Shown: positions 20,341 to 28,916, numbered from the stretch's first letter. The stretch is DNA of 64,000 nt from Amycolatopsis endophytica (GCF_013410405.1 NZ_JACCFK010000001.1:3348001-3412000); one strand, 5' to 3'. Translations and numbers: made by a program. Notes: generated from the sequence alone by a model not told the origin.

Positions 20341-20994
20341 TCAGTCCCGCTTCGGATCGGCGTAAGCGCCGGAAGCCGCACGCGCCTCCGGCACGCTGAC
20401 CCCGGCGGCGGGCTGGGCGAGCAGCCGCACGACGGCGGTGAACGGCTCGGCGCCGATGGCCGGATCGGCCGAGCGCAGCAGGCCGAGCCCGATGGTGATG
20501 CCGAACAGGGCGTGGGCCGCGTGCCGGACGTCCATCGGCAACCGCACGCCGAGGCGACGCGAGTTGGTGGTCAGCAGCTGCGTGATCCGGTCGGAGATCC
20601 CGGCGTTGCTGCGGGCCAGATCGGCCAGCAGCGCCGGGTCGCGCCGGCAGTTGAGCAGGTACTCCGCCTCCAGCCGGATCCATTCCTGGTCACCGGCGCT
20701 GCCCTCGGCCCATACGGTGAACACCCGCAGCAGGTCCTCCAGGCTCTCGGTGCGCGACAGCGCCTCGCCGACCGTCGCCGCCTTCTCCGCCCGGACCCCG
20801 TCGAGGACGGCCAGGCACAGCTCGTCCTTGTTGCGGAAGTTCGAGTAGACGGCGCCCTTGGAGAACCCCGCCTCGTCGGCCACCCGCTCCAGCGACGTCG
20901 CGGTGAAGCCGTCGCGGAGGAAGAGCGCGGTGGCCGTGGCGAGGAGCCGTCGGCGCGTGTGCGCCTGGCTTTCGGCGCGGGTCAGTCGGGCCAT
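20341..20994 (-). CDS. TetR family transcriptional regulator
   Basis: This 217-residue regulator has a classic TetR helix-turn-helix at about residues 10-55 (FTATSLERVADEAGFSKGAVYSNFRNKDEL) and a TetR_C-type ligand domain. A good minus-strand promoter puts the likely transcription start at or very near the ATG, so the mRNA may be leaderless. The neighbouring saccharopine-dehydrogenase-like gene on the same strand lies upstream, so the target is not clear from position. Confidence 0.85.
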   Translation of the reverse strand: MARLTRAESQAHTRRRLLATATALFLRDGFTATSLERVADEAGFSKGAVYSNFRNKDELCLAVLDGVRAEKAATVGEALSRTESLEDLLRVFTVWAEGSAGDQEWIRLEAEYLLNCRRDPALLADLARSNAGISDRITQLLTTNSRRLGVRLPMDVRHAAHALFGITIGLGLLRSADPAIGAEPFTAVVRLLAQPAAGVSVPEARAASGAYADPKRD

Positions 20995-21000
20995 ACGATC

Positions 21001-21030
21001 ACTGTAAGGCCAGGTTTGAACTGTGTTTAA
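21001..21030 (-). promoter_or_regulatory. Promoter of the TetR gene (leaderless)
   Basis: On the minus strand, TTAAAC (21030-21025) and TACAGT (21006-21001) are separated by 18 bp. The -10 box ends 6 bp before the ATG at 20994, which predicts a leaderless transcript. Confidence 0.5.
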
Positions 21031-21078
21031 GCAGGTGGGCTTACGTGTCGGCGGTATCCCCCGCGCGGGTGGTTCCGT

Positions 21079-22242
21079 TCACGACGGGAGTGTCCGGAAC
21101 ACTATGCCGGCGTTCTTGAGGCGTGTGCGCAGGGCGTCGCCCATCGCCGCGGCGGGGGAGAGCTGCCCGGAGCGCGACGGCAGCTCGTCCAGCGCCAGGC
21201 ACAGCGCGGACTCGGCGAGCATCTTCGCCGTCTCGTCGTAGCCGGGGTCGCCGCCGGAGACCTCGGTGACGACCCGCTTGCCGCCGCCGTCACCGGTGAA
21301 CCGGACACTGAACCACGACTTGGCGCGCCGCTGCTCGCTCGGGCCCTCGCCGGGTCTGCGCAGGTTGCCCAGCGCCTTGCGCACCGGTGGCAGCTGGATG
21401 AGCGCGACCGCCGCGCCCACCCCGGCGAGCCCGCCCGCCAGTACCGGCAGATGCTTGACCGCCGCGTAGTGGCTGTAGGTGAAGTCCGGGCCGTAGCGGG
21501 GCAGCTCGCGCGCGGAGGCGACCACGATCCGCGGGTCGATCGTGGGCAGCGGCACCAGCCAGTGGCCGGTCTCGCCGTCGCGGCGCGGGGTGCCGGTCAC
21601 CGCGCGCACCCGCCGTCCCGCGGGCTCGTGCTGCACCTTCCGGCGCTCCCGCGCGGCCTGGAGCATCGGCAGCAGCCGGGAGGCGGTGCCGAGCGCGGAG
21701 GCGTAGGTGCCGCCGGAGAACGTCGCGCCGACGCGCAGCTGGCCGCGGACGCGGATCGGCACGTCGTCGGGCAGCTGCTGGACCGTGTAGTGGACGCCGA
21801 GATCGTGCGGGATCGAGTCGAAACCGCAGGCGTGCACGATCCGCGCTCCCGTTTCGGCGGCGCGCGCGTGGTGGCGGACGTACATCAGGTCGGTGAACTC
21901 GGGCTCGCCGCACAGGTCCACGTAGTCGGTGCCGGCTTCCGCGCAGGCGGCGACCAGTGCCTCTCCGTACCGCACGTACGGCCCGACGGTGGTGATCACG
22001 ACCCTGCTGGACTCGGCAACCGCTTTCAGCGAGGCGGGGTCGGTGACGTCGGCGTAGAGCAACGGCAGCCGGGCGAACCGCGGCCCCAGGCTGTCCCGCA
22101 CACCCTCCAGCTTCGGGCGGCTGCGGCCCGCGAGCGCCCAGCGACAGCCCTCGGGAGCGTGCCGGGCCAGGTACTCCGCGGTGAGCCGCCCGGTGAACCC
22201 GGTGGCGCCGAACAGAACCACGTCGTGGACCATGCGGGCCAC
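21079..22242 (-). CDS. Saccharopine dehydrogenase-like NAD(P)-binding protein (trans-acting enoyl reductase family)
   Basis: This 387-residue protein begins with a Rossmann fold (VLFGATGFTGRLTAEYL). It continues with TTVGPYVRYGEALVAACAEAGTDYVDLCGE and HACGFDSIPHDLG, the pattern of the saccharopine dehydrogenase-like family. Mycobacterial members act as trans-acting enoyl reductases on polyketide-type lipids. Real lysine catabolism is unlikely. A GTG at 22242 with a weak GGGAC upstream is used; an ATG at 22233 is equally possible. A small unknown gene lies 17 bp upstream on the same strand. Confidence 0.88.
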   Translation of the reverse strand: MARMVHDVVLFGATGFTGRLTAEYLARHAPEGCRWALAGRSRPKLEGVRDSLGPRFARLPLLYADVTDPASLKAVAESSRVVITTVGPYVRYGEALVAACAEAGTDYVDLCGEPEFTDLMYVRHHARAAETGARIVHACGFDSIPHDLGVHYTVQQLPDDVPIRVRGQLRVGATFSGGTYASALGTASRLLPMLQAARERRKVQHEPAGRRVRAVTGTPRRDGETGHWLVPLPTIDPRIVVASARELPRYGPDFTYSHYAAVKHLPVLAGGLAGVGAAVALIQLPPVRKALGNLRRPGEGPSEQRRAKSWFSVRFTGDGGGKRVVTEVSGGDPGYDETAKMLAESALCLALDELPSRSGQLSPAAAMGDALRTRLKNAGIVFRTLPS

Positions 22243-22259
22243 GATAACGGTCCCGGTGA

Positions 22260-22466
22260 TCAGCGGCCGAGCTTGCGCTTGAGTATCCGGGCGCCGGGCG
22301 TCGACCGCCGCTCCGGATCAGGCATCCGGCGGGTGACGCGACGCCGGAAGGGCTTCGCGACATCCTCCCCGGTTTCGAGTGCGGACAAGGCAGCGCGCGC
22401 CGCCTCGAGGTCGCTCAGCTCCTCGAGTCGCTCCCAGCGCCCGCACACGTCGGCTTCACTCGCCAT
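22260..22466 (-). CDS. Small hypothetical protein
   Basis: I do not recognise this 68-residue protein. It is charged, begins MASEADVCGRWERLEELSD, and has a helical N-terminal half (LEAARAALSALETGEDVA) and a basic C-terminal half ending in RILKRKLGR. Third codon positions are strongly G/C, as in real genes here. The spacing of 17 bp to the downstream gene suggests a two-gene unit. The ribosome site is weak. Confidence 0.5.
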   Translation of the reverse strand: MASEADVCGRWERLEELSDLEAARAALSALETGEDVAKPFRRRVTRRMPDPERRSTPGARILKRKLGR

Positions 22467-22530
22467 TCCGGAAATGTACTAGCCCGGCCGATCACCCGAA
22501 ACCACTCGACGGGCGCGGGATCATGCGCTC

Positions 22531-23021
22531 ATGTGGACGATCAGCCCGGTCCCCGTGACCGACCCCGCCGCCGCGCGGGTGTTGCGGGACTACTTCGGCG
22601 AAGTGGCCAGCCGCTACTACGGCCGTCCCGCCACGGTGGACGAACTCGACGCCGCCATGACGGACGATCCGAGCGCCGATCTGGTGCCGCCGACCGGGCT
22701 TTCCTGCTCGCGCGGTCGCACGATGTGGTGATGGGCTGCGTCGGGATCAGGGTGGTCGACGTCACGATCACCGAACTGACCCGGCTGTTCGTCTATCCCT
22801 CAGCACGCGGCCAGGGTGGCGGCGCCCACCTGCTGCGCGCGGCCGAAATCGCAGCTCAGCGACTTGGTTCGACCCGCATGAGACTGGACACGCGACACGA
22901 TCTGGTGGAGCCTCGCAGGCTCTACGCCAAACACGGCTACCGCGAGATCGAAGCCCCCGCTCAGCGCTTGTACGCCGATCACTGGTTCGAGAAGCGGCTG
23001 GCGGTGAGCCGACAGGTGTAG
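22531..23021 (+). pseudogene. GNAT family N-acetyltransferase, broken by a frameshift
   Basis: Residues 1-56 are in the frame starting at the ATG at 22531 (MWTISPVPVTDPAAARVLRDY...). The acetyl-CoA-binding half (LTRLFVYPSARGQGGGAHLLRAAE, about 22770-22850) and the end (HWFEKRL) continue in another frame. The two join at about 22696-22698, where adding one G to the GGG run would restore a single reading of about 164 residues. The R/Q-x-x-G-x-G/A motif is intact. This is either a genuine one-base deletion or a homopolymer sequencing error. Confidence 0.75.
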
Positions 23022-23081
23022 TGGCCGAAAAACCGGGGTAGTCCTGCGCGCAACCGAGATGGTCGCGGAGGTGAGGTCGAG

Positions 23082-23417
23082 ATGGCGGACACGTCAAGGC
23101 TCCCGGTGCCCGTTGCCGAAACGTGGGAGTGGCAGCGGCACGGCAACTGCCGGAACCTGGACAGTGCGGTGTTCTTCCACCCGGACGGCGAACGCGGGTT
23201 CGCCCGCGCGAACCGGGTCGCACGCGCGAAGCAGATCTGCATGTCGTGTCCGGTGATCGTGGAATGCCGGCACCACGCGCTGACCGCCGAGGAGCCCTTC
23301 GGCGTCTGGGGCGGGCTCGACGAGACCGAGCGCCGCGCGATGATCACGCGCCGCAAGCAGCTGCTCGAGAGCGCCGAGGCGGAAAAGGAGCAGGAGTGCG
23401 TTTCGGTTACACCCTGA
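23082..23417 (+). CDS. WhiB family 4Fe-4S transcription factor, WhiB3/WhiD-like
   Basis: This 111-residue Wbl protein has its four cluster cysteines in GNCRN, ICMSC and VEC (pattern C, C-x2-C, C-x5-C). The GVWGG turn comes next and a basic C-terminal helix (RRAMITRRKQL) after that. The block DSAVFFHPDGERGFAR resembles WhiB3/WhiD more than other Wbl classes. Such proteins bind region 4 of the main sigma factor and sense oxygen or nitric oxide. A GGAGGTGAGG site precedes the ATG. Its end overlaps the next gene by 22 bp, so the two are co-translated. Confidence 0.9.
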   Translation: MADTSRLPVPVAETWEWQRHGNCRNLDSAVFFHPDGERGFARANRVARAKQICMSCPVIVECRHHALTAEEPFGVWGGLDETERRAMITRRKQLLESAEAEKEQECVSVTP

Positions 23418-24379
23418 TGACCGAACAGGCCGGGCCCCGGGAGCTGGTCCGGCACGCGGCGGCCGCCGAGGAGGCGGGGTTCGCGTTCGAGGTGTGCAGC
23501 GACCACTACTCGCCCTGGCTCGACGAACAGGGACACGCGCCGTACGCGTGGAGCGTGCTGGGCGCGGTCACCCAGGTGACCGAGCGCGCGGAGCTGCTGA
23601 CCTTCGTGACCTGTCCGACCATGCGGTACCACCCGGCGGTGGTGGCGCAGAAAGCGGCGACCATCTCCCTGCTTTCCGGCGACCGGTTCACGCTGGGGCT
23701 CGGTGCGGGCGAGAACCTCAACGAGCACGTCGTCGGTCGCGGGTGGCCACCGGCGAACGTGCGGCACGAAATGCTGAGCGAGGCCGTCGCGATCATCGGT
23801 GACCTCTTCGACGGCGGGTACGTCGACTACTCGGGGCAGCACTACCGCGTCGACTCGGCGAAGCTGTGGGACCTGCCGGAGCGCCGCACCCCGATCGGCG
23901 TGGCCGTGTCCGGCGGGCAGTCCGTCACCCGGTTCGCCCCGGTGGCCGACGCGCTCATCGCGACCGAGCCCAAGCCCGAGCTGTGCCGGGCGTGGGACGA
24001 CGAACGCGCCCAGCTCGGTCAGGACACCTCGCGCAAGTACGCGCAGCTGCCGGTCTGCTGGGATCCGGACCCGGAGGCCGCCCAACAGCGCGCGCACGAG
24101 CAGTTCCGCTGGTTCGGCGGCGGCTGGAAGGTCAACGCCGAGCTCCCGGGCACGTCGGGCTTCGCCGGCGCGACCCAGTTCGTCACCCCCGACGACGTCG
24201 CGCGGTCGATCCCGTGCGGCCCGGACGTCGAGCCGATCGTGAAGAGCGCACAAGCCTTCGCCGACGCCGGGTTCACCGATCTGGCACTGGTCCAGATCGG
24301 CGGCGACCACCAGGACGGATTCTTCGACTTCGCCTCGTCCCAGCTCCTGCCCGCCCTCACCGAGGCGTACCCGGACTAA
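23396..24379 (+). CDS. F420-dependent LLM-class oxidoreductase
   Basis: This 327-residue luciferase-like TIM barrel resembles the F420-dependent glucose-6-phosphate dehydrogenase-like group (start FGYTLMTEQAGP, then FVTCPTMRYHPAVVAQKAAT, GLGAGENLNEHVVG and the terminal LVQIGGDHQDGFFDF). The substrate is unknown. The GTG at 23396 has AAGGAG 6 bases upstream, inside the end of the WhiB gene. That WhiB coupling hints at a redox-related role. The TAA stop overlaps the stop of sigD on the other strand. Confidence 0.88.
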   Translation: MRFGYTLMTEQAGPRELVRHAAAAEEAGFAFEVCSDHYSPWLDEQGHAPYAWSVLGAVTQVTERAELLTFVTCPTMRYHPAVVAQKAATISLLSGDRFTLGLGAGENLNEHVVGRGWPPANVRHEMLSEAVAIIGDLFDGGYVDYSGQHYRVDSAKLWDLPERRTPIGVAVSGGQSVTRFAPVADALIATEPKPELCRAWDDERAQLGQDTSRKYAQLPVCWDPDPEAAQQRAHEQFRWFGGGWKVNAELPGTSGFAGATQFVTPDDVARSIPCGPDVEPIVKSAQAFADAGFTDLALVQIGGDHQDGFFDFASSQLLPALTEAYPD

Positions 24380-25041
24380 CCGATCAGGTCACCGTCCCGG
24401 GTGATCATGGCGCGGAGCTTGGCGAGGGCGCGGTGCTGGGTGACGCGGACGTTGCCCGGCGAGATGCCGAGCGCTTCGGCCGTCTCGTTCGCCGAGAGCC
24501 CGACCGCGATCCGCAGCGTCAGGATCTCCCGCTGCAACTGGGGAAGCGTGGCGAGCAGCTTCGTCATCCGGTCGCCGAGGTCGACGTCGAGCGCGTGCTT
24601 CTCGGGCTCGTTGTCGGCCAGCGGGCGTTCCGGCAGTTCGGCCACCGGGTCCGACCGGTCGCGCGAAACGAGCCGGTAGGCGTCGGCGACCTTGTTCGAC
24701 GCGATGGCGTGCACCAGGTAGAGGAACGATCCGCCCCGGTCCTGGTACTGCGGCAGCGCGTGCAGAACGGCCAGGCAGACCTCCTGTGCCACGTCGTCCG
24801 CGGACAGGTAGGACAGGTCACGCCCGCCCAGCCGGGCCCGGCAGTACCGGACGGCGACCGGGGTGATCATCTCGATCAGGCGTTCCACGGCGACGCGTTC
24901 ACCGGTCGCGGCTTCGCGGACGACCGGGTCGAGCTCTTCTTTCGTGAGCCGCTGTGATGCCCGAGGGAACGCCTGGGGGGTCAGCCCCGGCGCCTCGGGC
25001 TCGGTTCTTCCGGCAGTACTGGGCGGGACACTCGTTCGCAT
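24376..25041 (-). CDS. sigD: RNA polymerase sigma factor, SigD/ShbA type
   Basis: This 221-residue alternative sigma factor has region 2 at about residues 45-115 (RYCRARLGG, LSADDVAQEVCLAVLHALPQY, then FLYLVHAIASNKVADAYR). Region 4 lies at about 160-210 (LPQLQREILTLRIAVGLSANETAEALGISPGNVRVTQHRAL). The layout and the ADDVAQEVCLA block match mycobacterial SigD and Streptomyces ShbA. I see no anti-sigma gene beside it, as for those factors. The ATG has a GGGGAG ribosome site. The 3-prime end touches that of the F420 gene. Confidence 0.88.
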   Translation of the reverse strand: MRTSVPPSTAGRTEPEAPGLTPQAFPRASQRLTKEELDPVVREAATGERVAVERLIEMITPVAVRYCRARLGGRDLSYLSADDVAQEVCLAVLHALPQYQDRGGSFLYLVHAIASNKVADAYRLVSRDRSDPVAELPERPLADNEPEKHALDVDLGDRMTKLLATLPQLQREILTLRIAVGLSANETAEALGISPGNVRVTQHRALAKLRAMITRDGDLIG

Positions 25042-25142
25042 GGTCGGCTCCCCAACGACATAACGATGACCCGTCGACCGGTCGCCGTCGGGGGCCCGCG
25101 TTTTCGTGTTACGCTCGGTGAGCGGGCACTCCCTCTGGGTCC

Positions 25143-25199
25143 CTGCCGGCCCGCCACCGATGCGACTGTGCGTAATCGTAAGTGGTGGTGGCCCGGCAG
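25143..25199. promoter_or_regulatory. Imperfect inverted repeat in the sigD upstream region
   Basis: CTGCCGGCCCGCCACC (25143-25158) and its near reverse complement (25184-25199) match at 14 of 16 positions around a 25-base AT-richer centre. It lies about 100 bp upstream of sigD, in a gene-free gap (25042-25345) that is otherwise without recognisable features. It could be an operator or a leader hairpin. Confidence 0.4.
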
Positions 25200-25345
25200 T
25201 CCAGATTTCAACTAGGCATTCGGCAGACATACCCCATTTGCAGCAACTCCCCGCTCGATCGCGCTTCCGGAGCGCGCGAACCGAGCATCCGCGATCAACG
25301 GAACGCACAAGTGACACACCTTTTGGCGATGTGACAACGTGCAGG

Positions 25346-25783
25346 TCACCGCTGTGCGAAGACCCACCAGCGCAGGAGTGCGAACCGGAGGATCCCGCCG
25401 AGTCCGCTCGCCATGGCGAGGGTGACGGCCTGCAGGGTCGCCGACGGTTCCGGCGTGAACAGGTGTAACGACACCAGGACGAGCGAACCGTAGCTCGCGT
25501 AGAAGGCGAACGTCCCGGCTGACTGCAGGTGCAATCGAAGGCGTGACACGGGTAGCCCGGCGAACGTCACCCGTCGCTGGAACTCGGTGTTGCCCACCGT
25601 GGTCAGCGCGATCGCGACGATGTTGGCGATCAGCGCGCCGGTGAGCGGGCGGGCGCCGAGGAAGAGCAGTTCCTGCAGTCCGGTCGTGAGGACTCCGGCG
25701 ACGACGTACCAAGCGACCGGGTGGTGTTCGGCGGGCCGGGACGCTCGTCGCTGCGCCGGCCCGCTGATCCACGTCGCGGTCAT
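25346..25783 (-). CDS. GtrA family membrane protein
   Basis: This 145-residue protein has four predicted membrane helices (about 25-45, 50-75, 90-110, 115-135). It has the GtrA-like features GVLTTGLQELLFLG, NTEFQRRVTF and the terminal RFALLRWWVFAQR. GtrA proteins are thought to flip lipid-linked sugars for wall or O-antigen glycosylation. The ATG at 25783 is chosen over a TTG at 25810. No glycosyltransferase is adjacent. Confidence 0.82.
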   Translation of the reverse strand: MTATWISGPAQRRASRPAEHHPVAWYVVAGVLTTGLQELLFLGARPLTGALIANIVAIALTTVGNTEFQRRVTFAGLPVSRLRLHLQSAGTFAFYASYGSLVLVSLHLFTPEPSATLQAVTLAMASGLGGILRFALLRWWVFAQR

Positions 25784-25814
25784 ATCCCGGAATTTACCTG
25801 CGCTCAGCAATCAT

Positions 25815-25827
25815 TTGTACTGTACAA
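25815..25827. promoter_or_regulatory. Palindrome TTGTAC-t-GTACAA between divergent genes
   Basis: A 13-bp palindrome with perfect 6-bp arms lies 32 bp before the GtrA ATG and about 80 bp before the DUF5709 ATG. It is a plausible operator for one or both genes; the regulator is unknown. Confidence 0.45.
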
Positions 25828-25906
25828 GCACGTGACCTTGGTCTCGGGTTTGCCCGTTCCGCCGGTCGGGTATCGCCTTGGCGGAACCAGCAGGTGAGGA
25901 GGACCT

Positions 25907-26305
25907 ATGAGTGAGGCTCATGGCCATCCCGTCCCCGATGCGGCGGAGAGCGATCCGGCCGCGTTGAACAGCGCGGAGGACCTCGACGAGGACCGTCTGC
26001 GTGTGGATCCGCTCGAGGAGGGCGTCGAGCCACCCGAGCGGTACATGGCTTCCGACCGCTTCGGTACGACACCGAACGAGGTGCGCGACGGCGAGAGCCT
26101 CGACCAGCGCCTGGCGGAGGAGCGGCCCGATGTGCGGCCGGAGGACGTCGCGGTGGACGACGCGGACGCCTCGCGGGATGACACGGGCCGGTACGGGTCC
26201 GACGCCGGGCAGACGCTCGGCGACGCGGCGGACCAGAAGGCCGACAATCCGCCGGGGTCGGTTCCGGACGCGATTCGCACGCCGCCGGACGAGGATCCGG
26301 TGTGA
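25907..26305 (+). CDS. DUF5709 family acidic protein
   Basis: This 132-residue, strongly acidic and probably disordered protein has the actinobacterial DUF5709 core: DPLEEGVEPPERY, FGTTPNEVRDGESLDQRLAEERPDV and the tail around ADNPPGSVPDAI. Family function is unknown. A near-perfect GTGAGGAGGA ribosome site precedes the ATG, so expression is probably high. A short inverted repeat (CGGTGCTG, 2 bases, CAGCACCG at 26361-26378) lies between it and the next gene. Confidence 0.8.
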   Translation: MSEAHGHPVPDAAESDPAALNSAEDLDEDRLRVDPLEEGVEPPERYMASDRFGTTPNEVRDGESLDQRLAEERPDVRPEDVAVDDADASRDDTGRYGSDAGQTLGDAADQKADNPPGSVPDAIRTPPDEDPV

Positions 26306-26438
26306 TCTCGATCACAGAAGGGATGACCTGGCGAAACCCAGGGTGATCGCCGATGACGTCCGGTGCTGGACAGCACCGCCCGGCGCGTGCCCCTACGGTC
26401 GGGACTACGAGTGCACGTGACGCGAAGGGACTGACACG

Positions 26439-26756
26439 ATGCTCGCATTGACCGATGCCGCCGCCGAGGCCATCAGCGCCCTGACGGCTCAGGAAGGCCA
26501 GACCGACAACGGCGGCCTGCGCTTCGCCGTGCAGGCCCAGCAGGACAGCGGCGCCCAGCTGGCGCTCTCCGTGGCCCCCGCCCCGGAGGACGGGGACCAG
26601 GTCGTGGGCGCGGACGGGGGCGCGAAGGTGTTCCTGGAACCGCAGGCCGCGATGTTCCTGGACGACAAGGTGCTCGACGTCCAGCAGGACGAGCAGGGGC
26701 AGCTGAACTTCGCCGTCCTGCAGCAGCCGGACGCACCGGGAGCGCCGACCGCCTGA
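26439..26756 (+). CDS. HesB/IscA-fold protein lacking the cysteines
   Basis: This 105-residue protein aligns in layout with A-type iron-sulfur carriers: start LALTDAAAEAISALTAQEG, a middle GGLRFAVQAQ, and VFLEPQAAMFLDDKVLDVQ where IscA has its V-D-x-x-S/S-x-x-x-L region. None of the three cluster cysteines is present; the protein has no cysteine at all. It therefore cannot carry an Fe-S cluster in the standard way, and a structural or other role is more likely. A terminator follows. Confidence 0.7.
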   Translation: MLALTDAAAEAISALTAQEGQTDNGGLRFAVQAQQDSGAQLALSVAPAPEDGDQVVGADGGAKVFLEPQAAMFLDDKVLDVQQDEQGQLNFAVLQQPDAPGAPTA

Positions 26757-26770
26757 CACCGAGGACTTTC

Positions 26771-26805
26771 CTGAGGGAGGACACCGCGGCGGTGTCCTCC
26801 CTCAG
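26771..26805. terminator. Bidirectional hairpin terminator
   Basis: A perfect 15-bp stem (CTGAGGGAGGACACC) with a GCGGC loop lies between convergent genes. Its right arm includes the stop codon of the flavin monooxygenase. Confidence 0.85.
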
Positions 26806-28250
26806 TCGGTTCCGGGGCCGAACCACCTCGTGAGCGCGTCATGCAGGCCGTCGCCGCCCTCGCCGGTCCAGGCGATGAAGCAGTCCGGTCGCAGCAGGTA
26901 CGCGGTCTCCAGTCCGGGCGCCTCGACGACGTCGACGGACTTCCGCCAGGGTCCGGCGTCCAGCGTTCCGGCCGGATCGAGCAGCAGGGCACGGCCACCG
27001 CGGGTGAGTTCGCGCAGGCCCGGCAGATCCGGTGCGAACCACCCGACGCGCTCACCGGCTGCCCCCATGTCGTAGCGAATGTCGGATCCCGCCATCAGGT
27101 CGGCGATGTGCTGGCGGGTGCCGCCCAGCGACAGCAGTTCCGCGAACAGCTCGCGGAACGCGGTCACGTCGCCGCCCGGCCGGATCAGCAGCGACTGCGC
27201 CTGCGTGTGCATCGCGACGCGCTGGGCCACCGGCCGCCGCTCGGACTCGTAGGTGTCCAGCACGTCCACCTCGCCGCGCACGGCCGCCGCGAGCTTCCAG
27301 CCGAGGTTGACCGCGTCCTGGAGACCGAGGTTGAGGCCGGGGCCGCCGATCGCGGAGTGGACGTGCGCGGCGTCGCCGAGCAGGAAAACCCGGCGGTCCC
27401 GGTAGCGCTCCGCGATCCGGGTGTTGCCCCCGAACAGGCGGCGCAGCAGGTGCGGGCCCTCGCCGGACGGTGGCCCGAGCGGCAGGTCCGCGCCGAGTAC
27501 GCGGGCGGCGCTGGCGCGCAGTGCGTCGAGCGTCGCCTCGCCCTCGGCGGGAGGTCCCCACTCCGTGGTGCTGACCATGGGGTCCCGGTCGGGGAAGGGG
27601 GCCCAGGTGATCAGTCCGCGGTCGGTCCGCAGGTGCTGGAACGGCGGTATGACACCGAACCCGGGGACCACCAGCTCGCCGCCGGGACCGATCAGCTCGG
27701 GCGGAACCGTGACGTCGCCCGAGTACGCCACGGAGTCGTCGGAGGTGACGCCGGGGAATCCGATACCGGTGAGCTTGCGGACCACGCTGTGCCCGCCGTC
27801 CGCGCCGACGAGGAACCGCGCCCGCACCGGCTCGCGTCCACCGATCTCGACGGTCACCGCGTCCTCGTCCTGGACCAGGCCGGTGACCTCGTGTCCGCGA
27901 CGGATGTCCACGCCGAGTTCGGCCGCGCGTTCGGCGAGCACCGCCTCGATGCGCCGTTGCGGCACCGCCAGTGTGTAGAGGTGGTGGTCCAGGTCGGCCA
28001 GTGGCAGCGGGAAGGCGCCGAACACGAACCCGGGGACGGGTTCGGGCGCACCGGGCGTGCCGGTCAGCCGCTCGTACAGGCCGCGCCGGTCCATCAGGCG
28101 CACGACCTCGCCGACGAGGCCGTTCGCCCGGCGCTCGTGGCCGGGTTCGGTCAGGCGCTCCAGGACGACCGGCCGCATGCCGGCGAGTGCGAGTTCACAG
28201 GCGAGCATCAGGCCGTTGGGCCCGCCGCCAGCGATGACGACGTCGATCAT
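26802..28250 (-). CDS. FAD-dependent class A aromatic monooxygenase
   Basis: This 482-residue flavoprotein hydroxylase has the FAD GxGxxG motif at the start (VVIAGGGPNGLML), the DG motif (LVGADGGHSVVRKL, about residue 150) and the GD motif (FLLGDAAHVHSAIGGPGLNLGLQD, about residue 290). A thioredoxin-like C-terminal part follows. This is the group that includes rifampicin and tetracycline monooxygenases and phenol or polyketide hydroxylases; the substrate is not evident. A TetR gene with operator-like repeats lies upstream on the same strand, so the enzyme is probably induced by its substrate. A second enzyme of this type is at 45055. Confidence 0.88.
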   Translation of the reverse strand: MIDVVIAGGGPNGLMLACELALAGMRPVVLERLTEPGHERRANGLVGEVVRLMDRRGLYERLTGTPGAPEPVPGFVFGAFPLPLADLDHHLYTLAVPQRRIEAVLAERAAELGVDIRRGHEVTGLVQDEDAVTVEIGGREPVRARFLVGADGGHSVVRKLTGIGFPGVTSDDSVAYSGDVTVPPELIGPGGELVVPGFGVIPPFQHLRTDRGLITWAPFPDRDPMVSTTEWGPPAEGEATLDALRASAARVLGADLPLGPPSGEGPHLLRRLFGGNTRIAERYRDRRVFLLGDAAHVHSAIGGPGLNLGLQDAVNLGWKLAAAVRGEVDVLDTYESERRPVAQRVAMHTQAQSLLIRPGGDVTAFRELFAELLSLGGTRQHIADLMAGSDIRYDMGAAGERVGWFAPDLPGLRELTRGGRALLLDPAGTLDAGPWRKSVDVVEAPGLETAYLLRPDCFIAWTGEGGDGLHDALTRWFGPGTD

Positions 28251-28316
28251 GGGAAGTCCTTCCGGGCAGGGAACATCGGCCCGGCGACCGCGCCGGGCTG
28301 GCTGTCCACAGTGGAG

Positions 28317-28916
28317 TTACCGGGTGAGGCCCGCGGCGACCTGGGAGAGCGCTTCGGCGAGCAGGTCCGCCACCGGGCGCTCGGTGCGCAGGTGGTGGCC
28401 GATCGCGGTGTTCACGGCGGCCACGACCGCGGCCGCCACCAGGTGCGGGTACAGGTCCCGGTCGAGCGAGGTGCCGGTGCGGTCGGCGACCGCGGCGGCG
28501 ATCTCGGCTTCCGCCGATGCTCCCGCCTTGAGCAGGTCACCCTGTAGCGCGGGGGCGGCGAGCGTCGCGCGCACGCCTGCCGTCCAGGTCGCCGGATCCG
28601 TCACCGGGTTTTCGGTGGCGGCGAGGTCCGGACCGAACTGGGCCACGGCCGAAGCGCCGATCGCGTCCCACAACGACTCGTCCGCCGGGCGCTCACGCAG
28701 CGCCGCGGCGAGGTTGCGGACGCGGTCGGTGTGGCGGGCCGCGATGGCCTCGCCCTTGCTGGAGTAGTAGTTGTTGAACGTGCGCGGGGAGACGCCCGCG
28801 GCCTCGGCGATGTCCTCGACCTTCACGTTGTCGAACCCGCGCTCGACCGCCAGCCGGATCGCCGCCCAGCTGATCGCCGAGCGCGTCTCGGCTTTCTTTC
28901 GCTCCCGCAGGCCCAT
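28317..28916 (-). CDS. TetR family regulator of the downstream monooxygenase
   Basis: This 199-residue regulator has a helix-turn-helix at about residues 20-60 (FDNVKVEDIAEAAGVSPRTFNNYYSSKGEAI) and a TetR_C_7-like ligand domain. It is the first gene of a two-gene unit with the flavin monooxygenase 66 bp downstream. Two tandem 15-bp repeats upstream of its start are good candidates for its own binding sites. The starts of this protein and of the TetR at 44332 are similar (MGLRERKKAETR and MGLREEKKRATR), and both accompany flavin monooxygenases. Confidence 0.87.
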   Translation of the reverse strand: MGLRERKKAETRSAISWAAIRLAVERGFDNVKVEDIAEAAGVSPRTFNNYYSSKGEAIAARHTDRVRNLAAALRERPADESLWDAIGASAVAQFGPDLAATENPVTDPATWTAGVRATLAAPALQGDLLKAGASAEAEIAAAVADRTGTSLDRDLYPHLVAAAVVAAVNTAIGHHLRTERPVADLLAEALSQVAAGLTR

